Made by a program: the position numbers and the translations under genes
Notes under the pieces: generated by a model
What the model was told of the DNA's origin: nothing
Databases searched by the model: none
Seen by the model: the letters and a program-made list of their open reading frames with translations, nothing else
Source of the DNA: Podochytrium sp. JEL0797
Lineage: Eukaryota; Chytridiomycota; Chytridiomycetes; Chytridiales; Chytriomycetaceae
Direction: 5' to 3'
Assembly: GCA_027596195.1 (NCBI GenBank)
Contig: JADGJG010000199.1
Location: 1-31,866 of the forward strand
Length of the DNA: 31,866 nucleotides
Part shown: positions 18,118 to 29,158 of the stretch, piece after piece
Layout of the letters: each line of letters starts with the position of its first letter
Numbering within the stretch: position 1 is the first letter of the stretch

Positions 18118-20660
18118 ATGACTGGCGACGCCTCGACGCCCGCCAAGCGCAGCGCTGACGACGCACACGAGGCCTTGTCGCCTGCAAAGAAGCCGCGCAA
18201 GACACCCGCAAAGACAAAGAAGGCCAGTGCCGCCGCCACGCCAATCACGTCATTCTTTGCGCGCAGAGACCAGGTCTGTTTTGTGAAGTGTCGCCAGGCG
18301 CCCTGACCACTTTCCCTAGATCTCAAAGCCGCCTTCCCTAGGCGCAAATCCGCCCACGTCGCCAGAGTCTGTCCCGCCTCAACCCACAACAGAACAAGCC
18401 GCCTTGCCTCTCCCTGCCTCGCCAATCCCACAGACAGCACCCACCCCAATTGCACAACACTCTCCCATCGCATCAATTCTAGCAGAGCAACTACAACCAC
18501 TTGCCAGTAGTGCCCCTGCACCCGTCGATGCCATTGCTCCTGTCCAACCACCACAACCACAACAGGATCCCTTCAAATCCGCCCTCGTGCACTTCAAAAA
18601 CGCCAAACTCGTGTTCAAGGAGAAGAAAATGAATGTGGACAAGATGCCAGAGACAATTAGTGGTGCGCTGCTTGTTTTTTTTGTTTCTTCGGCAGCGAGG
18701 GGGGGAAGCTTGAATTTTTCGCGCAGCCTGATTTCGAACGCGTTGTGAAGAGGAGCAATTCGAGCGCGTTATTTGGCTGATGAGGAGGGAGCGGGAAATG
18801 ACGATTTGCTTCCGTGGTCGCGATATTTGGTGCTTCCGACCCCTCCAAAACTGCTTGCCCCCCCCCCTCTTCCCTCCAAATTCCTAAAAACCATTTCTTG
18901 TTTTCGTACAGAACTCAACGCCTTCCACGAATTCAAAACCTCCGTCCTCTTTCCCTCCCTCGACTCCCCCTCCCGCTCCGAATCGTCCCCGTCGTTGCTG
19001 TTCACGATTCCCGATTTCCCCGTCCAATTTTACCCACTCCTCGCCAAACTCGTGCAGGACTCAGATTTGCCGTTGGAGAAGCTCGCGAGGGAGGTGAGGC
19101 GGCAGTTGTTTCCGGAGGATGAGGAGGAGGAGTCGGATGATGATGAGGAGGAGGGTGAGGATGAAGATGTGGAGATTCGTGAGGATGGAAGTGGGGGTGA
19201 TGGGGATGAAAAGAGGGGGGGAAGCAAGAGTCAAGGTAACGAACCCTCCGTACCGCATTGTCTACGGTTCTCAACCCCTACCGCCTTTTTCAACAAAATG
19301 AAGCTCTCCTCTCGGACACCACCATCTCTCACGCCATCACAAACATCGCCCAGCGCGTCAATTACGGTCTCACGATCCGCGACCACTCCCCCATGGTAAC
19401 AATATCATCCTCCCCCTTTTTCGTTGGTCACCGGAAACCTCACCAACTTCACAAAACGCTCAAAAAAACAAAGTCCGCTTCCCTCTGGCGCTGGGAATCC
19501 CGCACCCCCTCCCTCCACCTCGGCGCCCTCGCCCCCCGTTTCGCGACCCGCACCTCCACGCGCGTGCAAGCCGCTCTTGACCTGGTGAAAGTGTTTGTAG
19601 GGTTGACTGAGAAGGAGCAACGCGCGATTGTTGCGGATGATGCCTTATTTGACGGGTGGAGGAGTGCGGTAGAGAATGTATCAGATGCTGCGACTGCTGC
19701 TGCTGCTGCGGAGGATCCCGCGGTTTCGATGATGGAAGAAGACGCCGTCGCAGACCCGAGCCCCAAAACTCCCTCGCGGAAGGGAAAGAGTGGGGCAAAC
19801 ACGCCTGTCGGGAGTGGGTTGACAAAGGTGCAGCGGAGAGAGCAGAAGGAGATGGAGAAGCAGGCTGCCGCGCGGGTGAAGGAGGAAGCGAGGGTCAAGA
19901 AGGAGCAGGATCGGGTTGCGGCTGTGCGGGCGAAGGAGGCGGCGAAGGAGGAAGTGAGGAAGAGGAAGGAGGAGGAGAGGGTGGCTGCTGAGAAGGTGAT
20001 GTTTCCCTGTTAGTGTGTGTATGTGTGTTTGGGGATGTAGTTGTTGACTTTTGTGTTTTTCGATAGGCCAAGGAAGAGGCGAGGCAAAAGAAGGAAGACG
20101 AACGCGCTGCCAAAGCCGAGGAGTTGCGGTTAAAAAAGGTGAAATCGGTTCGCGTTTTCCCCCTCCCACCCCTTTAATTTATCGTTTTCCCCCACTTTTT
20201 TCCAAATCAAGGACGAGAAGAAAGTCGACCGGGTAATTTCAATTTATTTTCGCTTGCGACTGGTTTTTCTTCTGTTTTGCTCATTCCGCGTGTCTCTCTT
20301 TCGTAGTCCCAAATGTCCCTCAACAGCTTCGTCTTCAAAATCAAAAAAGACGTTCCCGAACAAATCGCCAAAGGTAATACCCCTGCAGCCTTTCCTCAAT
20401 GGAAATTACACTTGTCCCCCTTTGCTAAAAACATAACCAAAAAAAACCCCCCTCCTCAAAGCCGAATCGACCCAAGACGAAACCCTCACCGCATTCCACG
20501 ACCGATTCCCAGCATTCCACGTCAAATCGAACGCCACAGTCGCTCAACACAACCGGTTCTGGAAACCCACACCACACACGGTCCCGGATGAAATCGCGGC
20601 CCAGAATTCACGTAAGCACCTCTCTCGCACACACCCACTTTTGAAGATTCTCACGGCCCC

Positions 20661-20698
<38 letters not shown>

Positions 20699-22445
20699 GC
20701 AAATAGGCAACAACCACCTCCAAGAATTTGCCCATTTCCTCAAATCCGCATCCAAAACGTACCAAACGAATCTCCACACTTGCCGCCGCGCGCGACTCCA
20801 CCGATCCCAAACGCGACTCCTCCTCCAACAACAAACGACCGCGGGTCTCACGACCGCCACCCCGCTCGCCGTGTCCAACTACGTGCAAGAAATGGATGAG
20901 GAAGAAGACGCGTATAAAAAGTATCGACATGTGAAGTGGCGGTTGTTGCAGTTTGCGGAGGATTTGAGGCCCGCGTATTTTGGGACGTGGGTGAAGCGGT
21001 CGAGGGTTGTGACGGGGAAACGGCCGTGGCGGCGGGAGGAGGGCGGGGTGTTGAATTATGAGGTGGATAGTGAGGCGGAGTGGGAGGAGGAGGAGGTTGG
21101 GGAGGAGTGTGGGAGTGAGGGGGAGGAGGAGGATGCGGGGAGTATTTGTGGAGGTGGTGGTGCGGGTGGGAGGGAGGAGAATGAGGAGATGGTTTGTTTT
21201 TGTTTTTTTTGTTGTTGTGGGATGGAGAGAGGGGGGGTTCTGATTTTTTTGGTAGGACGATTGGATGGTTCCTGATGGGTACTTGTCGGAAGATGAGGCC
21301 GATACGGAGGAAGGTGTCGATTCGAAAGGTGATTGTTTTTTTTATTGCCTGTAGACGTTCTTGCTTAAGCGCACTCACAACCCCATCGCACACTTGCAGT
21401 CGCCAAAGAACTTCCCAAAAAGAAAATTGGCCCGCTCGTTCCCGTGGTGGTGTGTTTCTTTGATACGGCCGCGAAAGTGGAGGGGATCCCGGATCCCGTG
21501 TTGGAAGGGTATCAAGTGACATGGATGATTGGTAAACCGTAACTAGCAGCCACCCCCCCTTTCTCTCTTCCCTCGCCCTTCCTCTAAACATTTTTTTATG
21601 GTACTAGACGAAGTCCCCACCATCGACCCCTTCACATTCCGTCAACCCAACACCCCGTCCCTCTCCCAAATTCCAACCACTCCGCACTCAAAACACCGCA
21701 GCAACAATACGCCACCCGGTGGTGGTGGTGGGTCTCAGCACAAAAACAGTCTCGCGAAAGCGTTGAAATCCAACAGCGAGCGCCACGCGTTTGACGAGTC
21801 ACGGATGGAGGAACTCGTGAATTTGATTCAGGGGTCCGTGTTGCCAATGAATCGGTTGGTGGAGGTTGTGAAGGAGGCGTGAGTATATCTATTTTCTGAA
21901 GAGAGAGAGAGAGGGGGGGTGTCCGAACGGGGAATTAATTTTTTTTTAGGTTCCCGAGTGTGACCAAAGTGCAATTGGAGCTCAAGATTCGACAGGTGGC
22001 AGAAAAGAAGCGCGTTGTTGGATCTGAGGTGAGCCTCCCTCCTCCCCCCTCCACTCCCCCTCTGTTTTGCGTTATCCCACTCACTGTATTCCAACCCCCC
22101 CAGAAACAACAATGGCTCATCAAACACGAATTCGAACACCACTGCGCGCCTGGTTCCATCCCACAACGTGTGTCCGAATCCTCTGTGGCGGCACGAGAAA
22201 CGGCCGCGGAAGGCAAACGCAAAGCTGCGAGCAAACCGGCGATTGTGGATCCACCGACTTCACCGCTTCCTGAATCCCCGCGTCATTTTGTGGGGGCTTT
22301 TAGTGGTGAGAGTGATGGGGAGGAGGAGGGGGATGGGGTTGTGTTGGATTTGGTTGTGGAGGAGGGGCCGTGGGGCGAAGGGGAAGATGTGGAGATGGGG
22401 GAAGGGAGGGAGGAGGAGGTGGTTGGTCTGGAGCGGGAGGGGTGA
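18118..22445 (+). CDS. Chromatin assembly factor 1 large subunit (p150/Cac1)
   Basis: Deposits H3-H4 behind replication forks with PCNA. About 14 exons (18118-18273, 18320-18662, 18912-19235, 19304-19995, 20067-20138, 20212-20232, 20307-20373, 20462-20611, 20707-21191, 21256-21328, 21400-21531, 21608-21878, 21950-22028, 22104-22445) join in phase to 1068 residues. In order: a PIP-like ITSFF at 43-47; acidic blocks; a charged KER region rich in Lys/Glu/Arg at about 450-536; a second PIP-like site QMSLNSFVF just after it, where yeast Cac1 has its PIP box; the signature RPAYFGTW...NYEVDSEAEWEEEE; and DDWMVPDGYLSEDE. A C-terminal domain ends with an acidic tail. 19396-19473 may be an extra in-frame intron, and the 249-nt intron at 18663-18911 may hide an exon. 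Confidence 0.9.
20664..20696. repeat. (AC)n microsatellite in a CAF-1 intron
   Basis: About 16 AC dinucleotides within the intron 20612-20706. Confidence 0.9.
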
Positions 22446-22576
22446 AACTGAGAGGGGAGGTTGGAGATAAGACGAATTTTTTTTATTTGTATTTTAAGTT
22501 TAAGTGGGATGGAGATTGGGAGATTGCACCGGCTTCCCAAAAAAAATCGCTGATCCACGTTGCTTCAATCACATCC

Positions 22577-23634
22577 ATGTCCGCCTCTGACGTGTGCTTC
22601 CTCGCAAAGTCTCAATATGTGAGTATCTTCGACCTGCTTGAAACGGGGGCCAGCCTTCCCGAATGCCACTAAACCGAAACCACTCACAGGACAGTGCTTG
22701 GACCACGGCATCTGGTTCCCAACCCGCCCTTGACGGATGCTACCAATCCGTAATGAACGCCTTGGTCCCTTATTACGCCGCTTGCACAGCGCCCAATAAC
22801 TTTTTCGGATTCAATTCCCAAACGAGTCTCTACCCAAGCCCTGACGCGATGCAACAGTACTGTCAATCCGCTCACCAAATCAATCTCACGATCCCACCCG
22901 TGGTTCTTCCTACCCCGCAACCGAACCCTTGCTTCAATCCAGCCTACAACACCGTGTACAATTCAGCAGCCAGCATCAACAATGGATGTTCCCAACCCGT
23001 CATGGACGCCATGATCCCCTACTACGACGACTGCTTGAACGACTTTTTCGCCTTCAAGACAATGAACCCGCAATTCGATAGTCCGCAATCGTTCCAGAAA
23101 TTTTGTTTCGACACGTACGCCATTTCGTTGGTTATTAGCGGGAATATTACCGGTACCGTTCCTACCGTGACTCGGACAGCCACCGTTACGTCCCCAACGA
23201 CCGTTTCACCGTCCGCGATAACCTCAATGGCGTCACTGCAAACCACGATTGTCTCCTCCTCCTCCTCCTCTTCCTCCTCCTCCTCCACCGACAGCAACAG
23301 CAACAGCAGCAGCACCGCAAACACACCCCTGATTGTAGGATCCATCCTCGCATGCGCCCTCGGAATCGCGGTGGGTGTCGCGGCCGTGTTCATATGGCGT
23401 TTCGTTCAGGCACGTGGAGGTGTCGGCAAGTCCGCAAGGGAGTTTGTGATCCTCGAAGCGATGGAGACAGCCACGCCGATGCCACCACCACCTCCAACAC
23501 ACACGGAATCGAACGCGGTGGCGGCGGCGGTGGTGGTTGGGTCGATGGATCGAGAGGAAACGGGTACGGATGAGATTGCGAGGATTATTCGGGAGACGAG
23601 GGATCGACATGGGTTGCCGCCTTCATATGCTTAA
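22577..23634 (+). CDS. Four-Cys membrane protein with two ectodomain copies and PPxY end
   Basis: Exons 22577-22618 and 22690-23634 (71-nt intron, GTGAGT...CACAG, phase 0) give 328 residues. The first domain runs from Cys7 through DGCYQSVMNALVPYYAAC to MQQYC; the second from NPCFNPAYNTVYN through NGCSQPVMDAMIPYYDDC to SFQKFC. A Thr/Ser stalk with a 12-Ser run, a membrane span (LIVGSILACALGIAVGVAAVFIW) and a tail ending GLPPSYA (PPxY) follow. No signal peptide. This is the only member on the plus strand and the only one with a duplicated domain; it lies 131 bp after CAF-1. It appears to be a receptor-like surface protein of unknown ligand. Confidence 0.78.
23252..23286. repeat. TCC run encoding poly-Ser
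   Basis: A near-pure TCC trinucleotide tract in the stalk of the four-Cys protein, encoding 12 Ser. Confidence 0.9.
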
Positions 23635-23664
23635 GATTACATGATATATTAGAGGAAAAGAAAA

Positions 23665-23675
23665 AATAAATAAAG
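23665..23675 (+). terminator. Overlapping AATAAA polyadenylation signals
   Basis: AATAAATAAAG starts 31 nt after the stop of the 22577-23634 gene; the canonical hexamer occurs here and nearly repeats. Confidence 0.5.
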
Positions 23676-23787
23676 TATAAATAAGAAGGAAGCGTAAAGT
23701 TGGACGGGAATTTGGTCGATACGGGCCTTGAGTCCTCAAAAGCCTTCCCCCCGAAAGAAGTTGTTTATTGGAGCACGTTGTGTTTTT

Positions 23788-24096
23788 TCAAATGCGCTTC
23801 GCCTCCTTCAACACGTCACGAAACTCTGGCATCGGAGTCAATCTCTCGAATGCAGCCATCTGCGATCCAGCCAGTCTCGCAAAAGCGGAGATGCATTTCT
23901 TCGTGTCGCCATAAGTGGTGGAGTGGATGCGGATGGGGTCGTGGGAAAAGAGTTCAGGATGTCTGTTTTCAAAGTGTTGAATGGCGCGGAATTCGGGTGG
24001 ATTGATGAGGCAATCGTTGATGGTCAGGAGACGTAGTGAGATGGGTCTGTTTAACGTCAACAGGCGGGTCATTTCGGCTCGTGCGAGCGAGTTCAT
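23788..24096 (-). CDS. Conserved-looking small protein, unrecognised
   Basis: A 102-residue single-exon protein beginning MNSLARAEMTRLLTLNRPIS, which is rich in Arg, Leu and Ser and poor in acidic residues, so it could be a mitochondrial presequence. The rest is a mixed, foldable sequence (PPEFRAIQHFENRHPELF, TTYGDTKKCISAFARLAG, MPEFRDVLKEAKRI) without low complexity, unlike antisense shadows. I do not recognise the family; a small mitochondrial ribosomal or assembly protein is a guess. Its start lies 132 bp downstream of the KDM5 stop on the same strand, and it is convergent with the four-Cys gene (3' ends 153 bp apart). Confidence 0.5.
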   Translation of the reverse strand: MNSLARAEMTRLLTLNRPISLRLLTINDCLINPPEFRAIQHFENRHPELFSHDPIRIHSTTYGDTKKCISAFARLAGSQMAAFERLTPMPEFRDVLKEAKRI

Positions 24097-24228
24097 TGCT
24101 GGAAAAGGGGTTGGGGCCTGGGGGAAAAAACAAGTGGCGCGGTTTTCGCTCGTTTTTTCTCGTGGATAAGAAAATGATACAAAAATGATATTTTAAAACG
24201 AGACTGATCAGCAATTTGGGAATCCGCC

Positions 24229-27200
24229 CTAAGACACCGCATGCGTCTTCTGCTTCTTCTGTTTTGGCTGCGGAAAAAGCATAAAAACAGAACGCGTCAG
24301 TCACCAGACAACATAGAATTCAAACAAACATCTCACCTCAACTGAAGACCATTGCGAAGGCCCAGGCATCGCCGCCACAAGAGCCGCTATCTTTTTTGGA
24401 ATCTTCAGCACAATCTTCTTCAACGGCGAGTGGCCCTTTTCAACGCACGGCGGGCACTTGTACGACTCAATCATGGCGGCACTGTCCGCAGTGAGACCAA
24501 CACAGGGGAAGTGGTACCACGAATCACAGTGATCGCAGGCAATCATATCGTCCGTCTCGGGTTTCCGACAAATGCAGTGAAGCTCGACTCCTTCGTGTTC
24601 GGTCGCCGCCAGCGGCATCTCAGAAGGAACCGTGCTGACAACAGAAACCTCCCTCACACGTTTCGGCGCCATGGATGAAAACTTGGCATACAACGCATCG
24701 CTGACAGAGTTGTCAATCTCCACCGGGAACCCCTCCAAACAACGGACGAGATTGCGCATCTCAAGGATATCCTTGTCAACCGCCGCCTCCCCCATTCGTG
24801 TCGCGTATTCCGTCGAACTGCGTTTCCAAGCCAAGAGCCGTTCCAACAACGCTTTCAGCGGTCCCAACTCCTCCGGAACCATCGACAATCCAGTCTCGGC
24901 TTCATGCACAAACGCCACCAACTGCTCAATACTCGCACGCTTCCCAGTCGCTCGTTGAAACACATTCTCAGTGTCACAAAGGGGACACACAAAGTCCGAT
25001 TGGTCCTTCAAAGTCCTCTTTCCAATTCCAAGACAGATTCCGTGATACCACTCCCCACAAACATCACACCCGACCATGATTCCGTTTTCCTTGTGTCGGC
25101 AGAAGCAATACTGCTCCTCCTGGGCAACGTTTTCGACAGCATCGTAACTCGCGCCAACCTCCTTGATGATCTCAGCCAGCGATTTCGGAACCGCAGATTT
25201 GGGGAACAAGCGACGCCCTTTGACGGACCACTCCTCCACCTTTTTGATCTCCCGCAAGAAGATGGGCAGCTCGTCAAACCGAATGGGGAGCTCTAGAGTC
25301 GCCATGATATCTTGCACTTTGGCCATCAACCCCGCAACGGGCGGTTTGATATCCCACGCCGAAGGATTGGGTGCAGGTTCGTCCGGATTCGGGTTCGACT
25401 GAACAAGGCGTCGGACTTGGCGAATGGCCGCTTGGACGGCATCGTACTGGGCCACAAGGAGGGTGAATGTTTCCTTCACAACGGGACCTTTGGAGCGGAA
25501 ATCAATCAAGTCCTTCAACTCCCGCGGATGGATCGACTTTTGCTTCATCAAAGCCATCGAGTCGATTTTCCAACTTGGAAACAAAACAGGGATCAGTCAA
25601 AAAAGATCCAAGTCGACAGCGAAACACCCAAACAAAACCTCACTTGTCTGCACGAGCTCTCTTCTTCCTCACTTCCACAGCCAACCACGTCTTTCTCTTC
25701 TTCATGGCAACAAACCCAGGCAACTGCGCCTGCAACGCCGACTCATCCTTCAATTGAACCGTGTATCCCTTCCCAGAAAACACAACCGCATCGATATCCT
25801 CGTAAAACGCCAACGGATCCGCCAACACATCCTCCGCCTTCTTCATCCACTGCAAATCCTTGCAAGCCTCATCCAACAACTCAACAGAAGAAACCTTGAG
25901 CTGAAGGCTCGACTCAGGGTCACTCAATTCACTCAACAGCGCGTCCAACTCCTCCATCACCAAAGGATCCCGCGAGAGAGCTCCAAGCATGCGATCACGG
26001 AACGCGACTGCATCCGAAGAAAGTTCTTGCAAGGCTTCGATTTCAGGGCATGCGAAAGGAAGATCGTCCACGCGCTTCAAAAGGCCCACCACCGTGTCCA
26101 AAGTCCTGTCGGAAGCGAGATGAGGTTGAAAATCATGCCCATCCAACTTGGGAGACTGATCCGAAGCGACCGCTGAAACCGACCCCTTGGCGCGGCTCGA
26201 CGGTTTTTTCGAAGCACCTCCACCCGCCAAGAACCGTTTCGCATCGACAACCCAAGCATCCGCTTCCGCCACAAATCCCTTCAACGTGCCCCACTCCTCC
26301 AACACGTATCCATTGGCACTGGCCATCCTGTCACCCGCAGCAACGAGCTTCTGCATGTCCTTCAACGGAGGCCGGTGGTTCTCCATCATGAGTCCAATGT
26401 AACTGTTCAGCCAGTCTTCGGGGATCTTGGCGACTTTGGTCACTCTCTTTTGGAGGTCGAGAAGCTCGGAATCCGTGAATCGAATGCGCATCACAAGCTC
26501 TTTGGTCGGACATTCGCAATGGTTTTGAAGCTGAGACACGTGCCGGTAGCAAACAACTTTGGAAGCATGTGACGCCGTGGCAGAGTCGTTGCCGTTTGTG
26601 GCTGCCGCGTCGACAGCAGCAGCTGCGGCACACGCGAGACCAACACTAGTACAGAAACAATACGCGCGACACACTTCGCAAAAGATGTTACGACTTTGGG
26701 AAGTGAGGGTGTCGGTTTCGGTGATTTCGGTGAGTTGGACGCCGTACGTTGTGCGGATCGAGTTTCGGGCGTTGACTTCTCGTTCGCAGAGAATGTCGAT
26801 TTCGGCCTTCAACCTACATTCAGATGCTTAGCCACCAAGCAAACAAGATGCTGCTCGTTACCATAAACAAGTTTTCACGCTCGGGTCTTTCAAAGCAGTG
26901 GCAATCACGAGTTCTTCATGCGAAAAGACGGGTTGTTTGTGGAATCGAATGTAACGGTCCGTGCAGCTGAGTCCGTAAGGAAGCCAACTCGGCAAAGCAA
27001 AATTGACCGCTTCTGCAAAATTCAACTGCACCGGGGTTAGAGCGTGTGCAGAAATTAGAGGAAATCTCACCCCTTGATTGAATCCAGCATGATATGCCCT
27101 AGGGAACGTAACCACAAACTCCCCCGCCCTCTGATCCACACTACAGCACCGCACCATATTCTCTTGCAAATGCCGTGGCGACATGATAGTTGTCAAATGA

Positions 27201-29049
27201 AACAGCAAATCCGGGTTCGTCTCAAACAGTTCGGGAACCTTCTTCTTCATCAAGACTTCAAACTTGACCGCGTCGGAAGCCGGAATCCCGTACCACGTTT
27301 TGGTATCTCCCCAGTGGTTGTAGTTGACCGAATAGGTGTAATGGTCCTCCGTGTGCCAGCAGAACGCGCTGAAGGCCATGCCAACGTAAAGCCAGGGAAC
27401 CATCATGCCAGAGATGTCGTTGCGAATGTTGCAAAACAGAGAGTCGGCGAGAACTGGCATGTTGTTGACGTTCCATGGAGAGCGGGAATATGGGTTGAGA
27501 GGATCGCGTTCGACCACGGGGAATCCGCTAATTTCAAAATTGATTAGGGAACCTCCAGAGTCCGTAATCGCAAAAGTGATGCAAACCTTCCGTGCTGCGA
27601 AGAATGCAAATCCGCTCCGTATTGAACCTCGACCCCGTCCTCCGTGAACCGATTGTCCTCCACCAGTTTCCAAAACTCCTGCTCCATCTCCTCCTCCTCA
27701 ATACAAAGCCGACCGTCTTCCTCCATCCGATTCTGCTCTCGCCTCCTCTCCCGGAAATACCGTTCTTTGAAATCGTCCGCAACCTTTTGGAATTCGGCCA
27801 ACGACTGCAACGAGCCCTCCTGCTGGAATCCAAAATCGTCTCCATGGGTTTTGAGGCACAACGCGCAGTACCATTCGTGTTCGGGAACATGCGTGACGGT
27901 AGGATTCAGACACGACATGTGGAACCGCATTTTACACTGATCGCATTTGAGGAGCTTTCCGGCAGATTTCCCAAGATTGCAGATTTGGCAGTTCTTTTTC
28001 GAGAGGAAACCATGAATTGGCAACAGGACTAGGAATCAGGCGAATCACAACTTACAGAGCTAACAGGAATCTTCTCCTCAACTTCAGCCCCATCCTCGTT
28101 GCTTTCTGCAATCCGCTTCATCATTCTCCCAGCGCTCGTCATTATCCGACCCATCCCCATGGCTTTCGTCTGCGGCTGTGATTCTGAAGAGGAGACGAAT
28201 TTGAGGTTGGCGCGCACGAACTCCTCGTACGGATGGATCCAAGTCATATAGGACGAGCGGGCTGTTTGGGAAGCAGTTGATGATTTTTTGTTGGCGCCGA
28301 GAGCGACTGCGATATCAGTCCACATAGAATCGGAGACCTGAAACAACGTTTAGACCGGCGGCTAGGGAAATGAAGATGCTCTTGCTGGCTTCCCAGGAGC
28401 ACTCTCAGTCAGAGGCGTGCGTGGGGTGCAACGGGAGCGTTCTCTTCGCATCAATTCTCGCCGCCACAATGAACAACTTTCTCACCGAATCAACTCCTCC
28501 CCTCTTCTCGACTTCCTTTTTCAATTCCCGCAAATCAAGTGGCTTATTGTCCAGCAACGGCACGCGGGTAAACATGGTGCCCGATTGTTCGTGAAATAAC
28601 TCGAGTTGGTCCAAGTAATTGACTGTGGAGCGGGAGGAGCCATCAATGGAGTTGAGTTTCTGGATGCGAGTTTCGAATTTGAATGTCTGAGGCGAGGTTT
28701 CGTTAGCAGAGGGTCGCGTGGGGGGGATGGGACGCCAACCTCCTGGTTGATATGGAAGCCCGGGTTCCAGCCCTTTGGCGGGACGATCTTGACAATGCCC
28801 CACTGCCGAAAAGGATGGCGAAATCAGCACTATCCTCGAGGAAGGGTCAATTACCTCCTCGCCCTTTGCCCGGATGCTTTCGATGTATTTGAGCGGCGAA
28901 GCGGCCCATTCCTGGGCTGTTGGGTGGAAGACGGGAGCGGCAGGCACCCCAAACATGCGGGCACGTTGGTCGTTGGGAGTGCGGTTCCATTTGGTTTGCG
29001 GGTCGCACGTGGCGAGGTCCAGGAGGCGTGGTGTGTGGGCGGGCGCCAT
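24229..29049 (-). CDS. KDM5/JARID1-type histone H3K4 demethylase
   Basis: Fe(II)/2-oxoglutarate dioxygenase removing H3K4 methyl marks in the nucleus. Ten exons: 29049-28855, 28802-28740, 28686-28486, 28337-28056, 27993-27587, 27527-27071, 27025-26862, 26813-25644, 25573-24337 and 24267-24229, all in phase, 1404 residues. Domains in order: JmjN (APVFHPTAQEW...GIVKIVPP), ARID (about 90-200), PHD1 (about 249-295), JmjC, C5HC2 zinc finger, PLU-1 region, PHD2 (about 1136-1180) and PHD3 (about 1313-1356). Iron ligands are His441, Glu443 (CWHTED) and His529 (AYHAGF), with the 2-oxoglutarate Lys459 (GDTKTW), so it should be active. The last exon is 39 nt and encodes a basic tail. Two introns seem to end in AAG (27994-28055, 25574-25643). 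Confidence 0.95.
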
Positions 29050-29158
29050 CGATTATTTTGTGTTCGCAAAAAAAATCGACGAAAATTTTTTGCACCCCCC
29101 GACCGGTAGAAATCTGGAAAATTGCGCGAAAATCAAAATACTTCCTCTCCTTCTCTTC

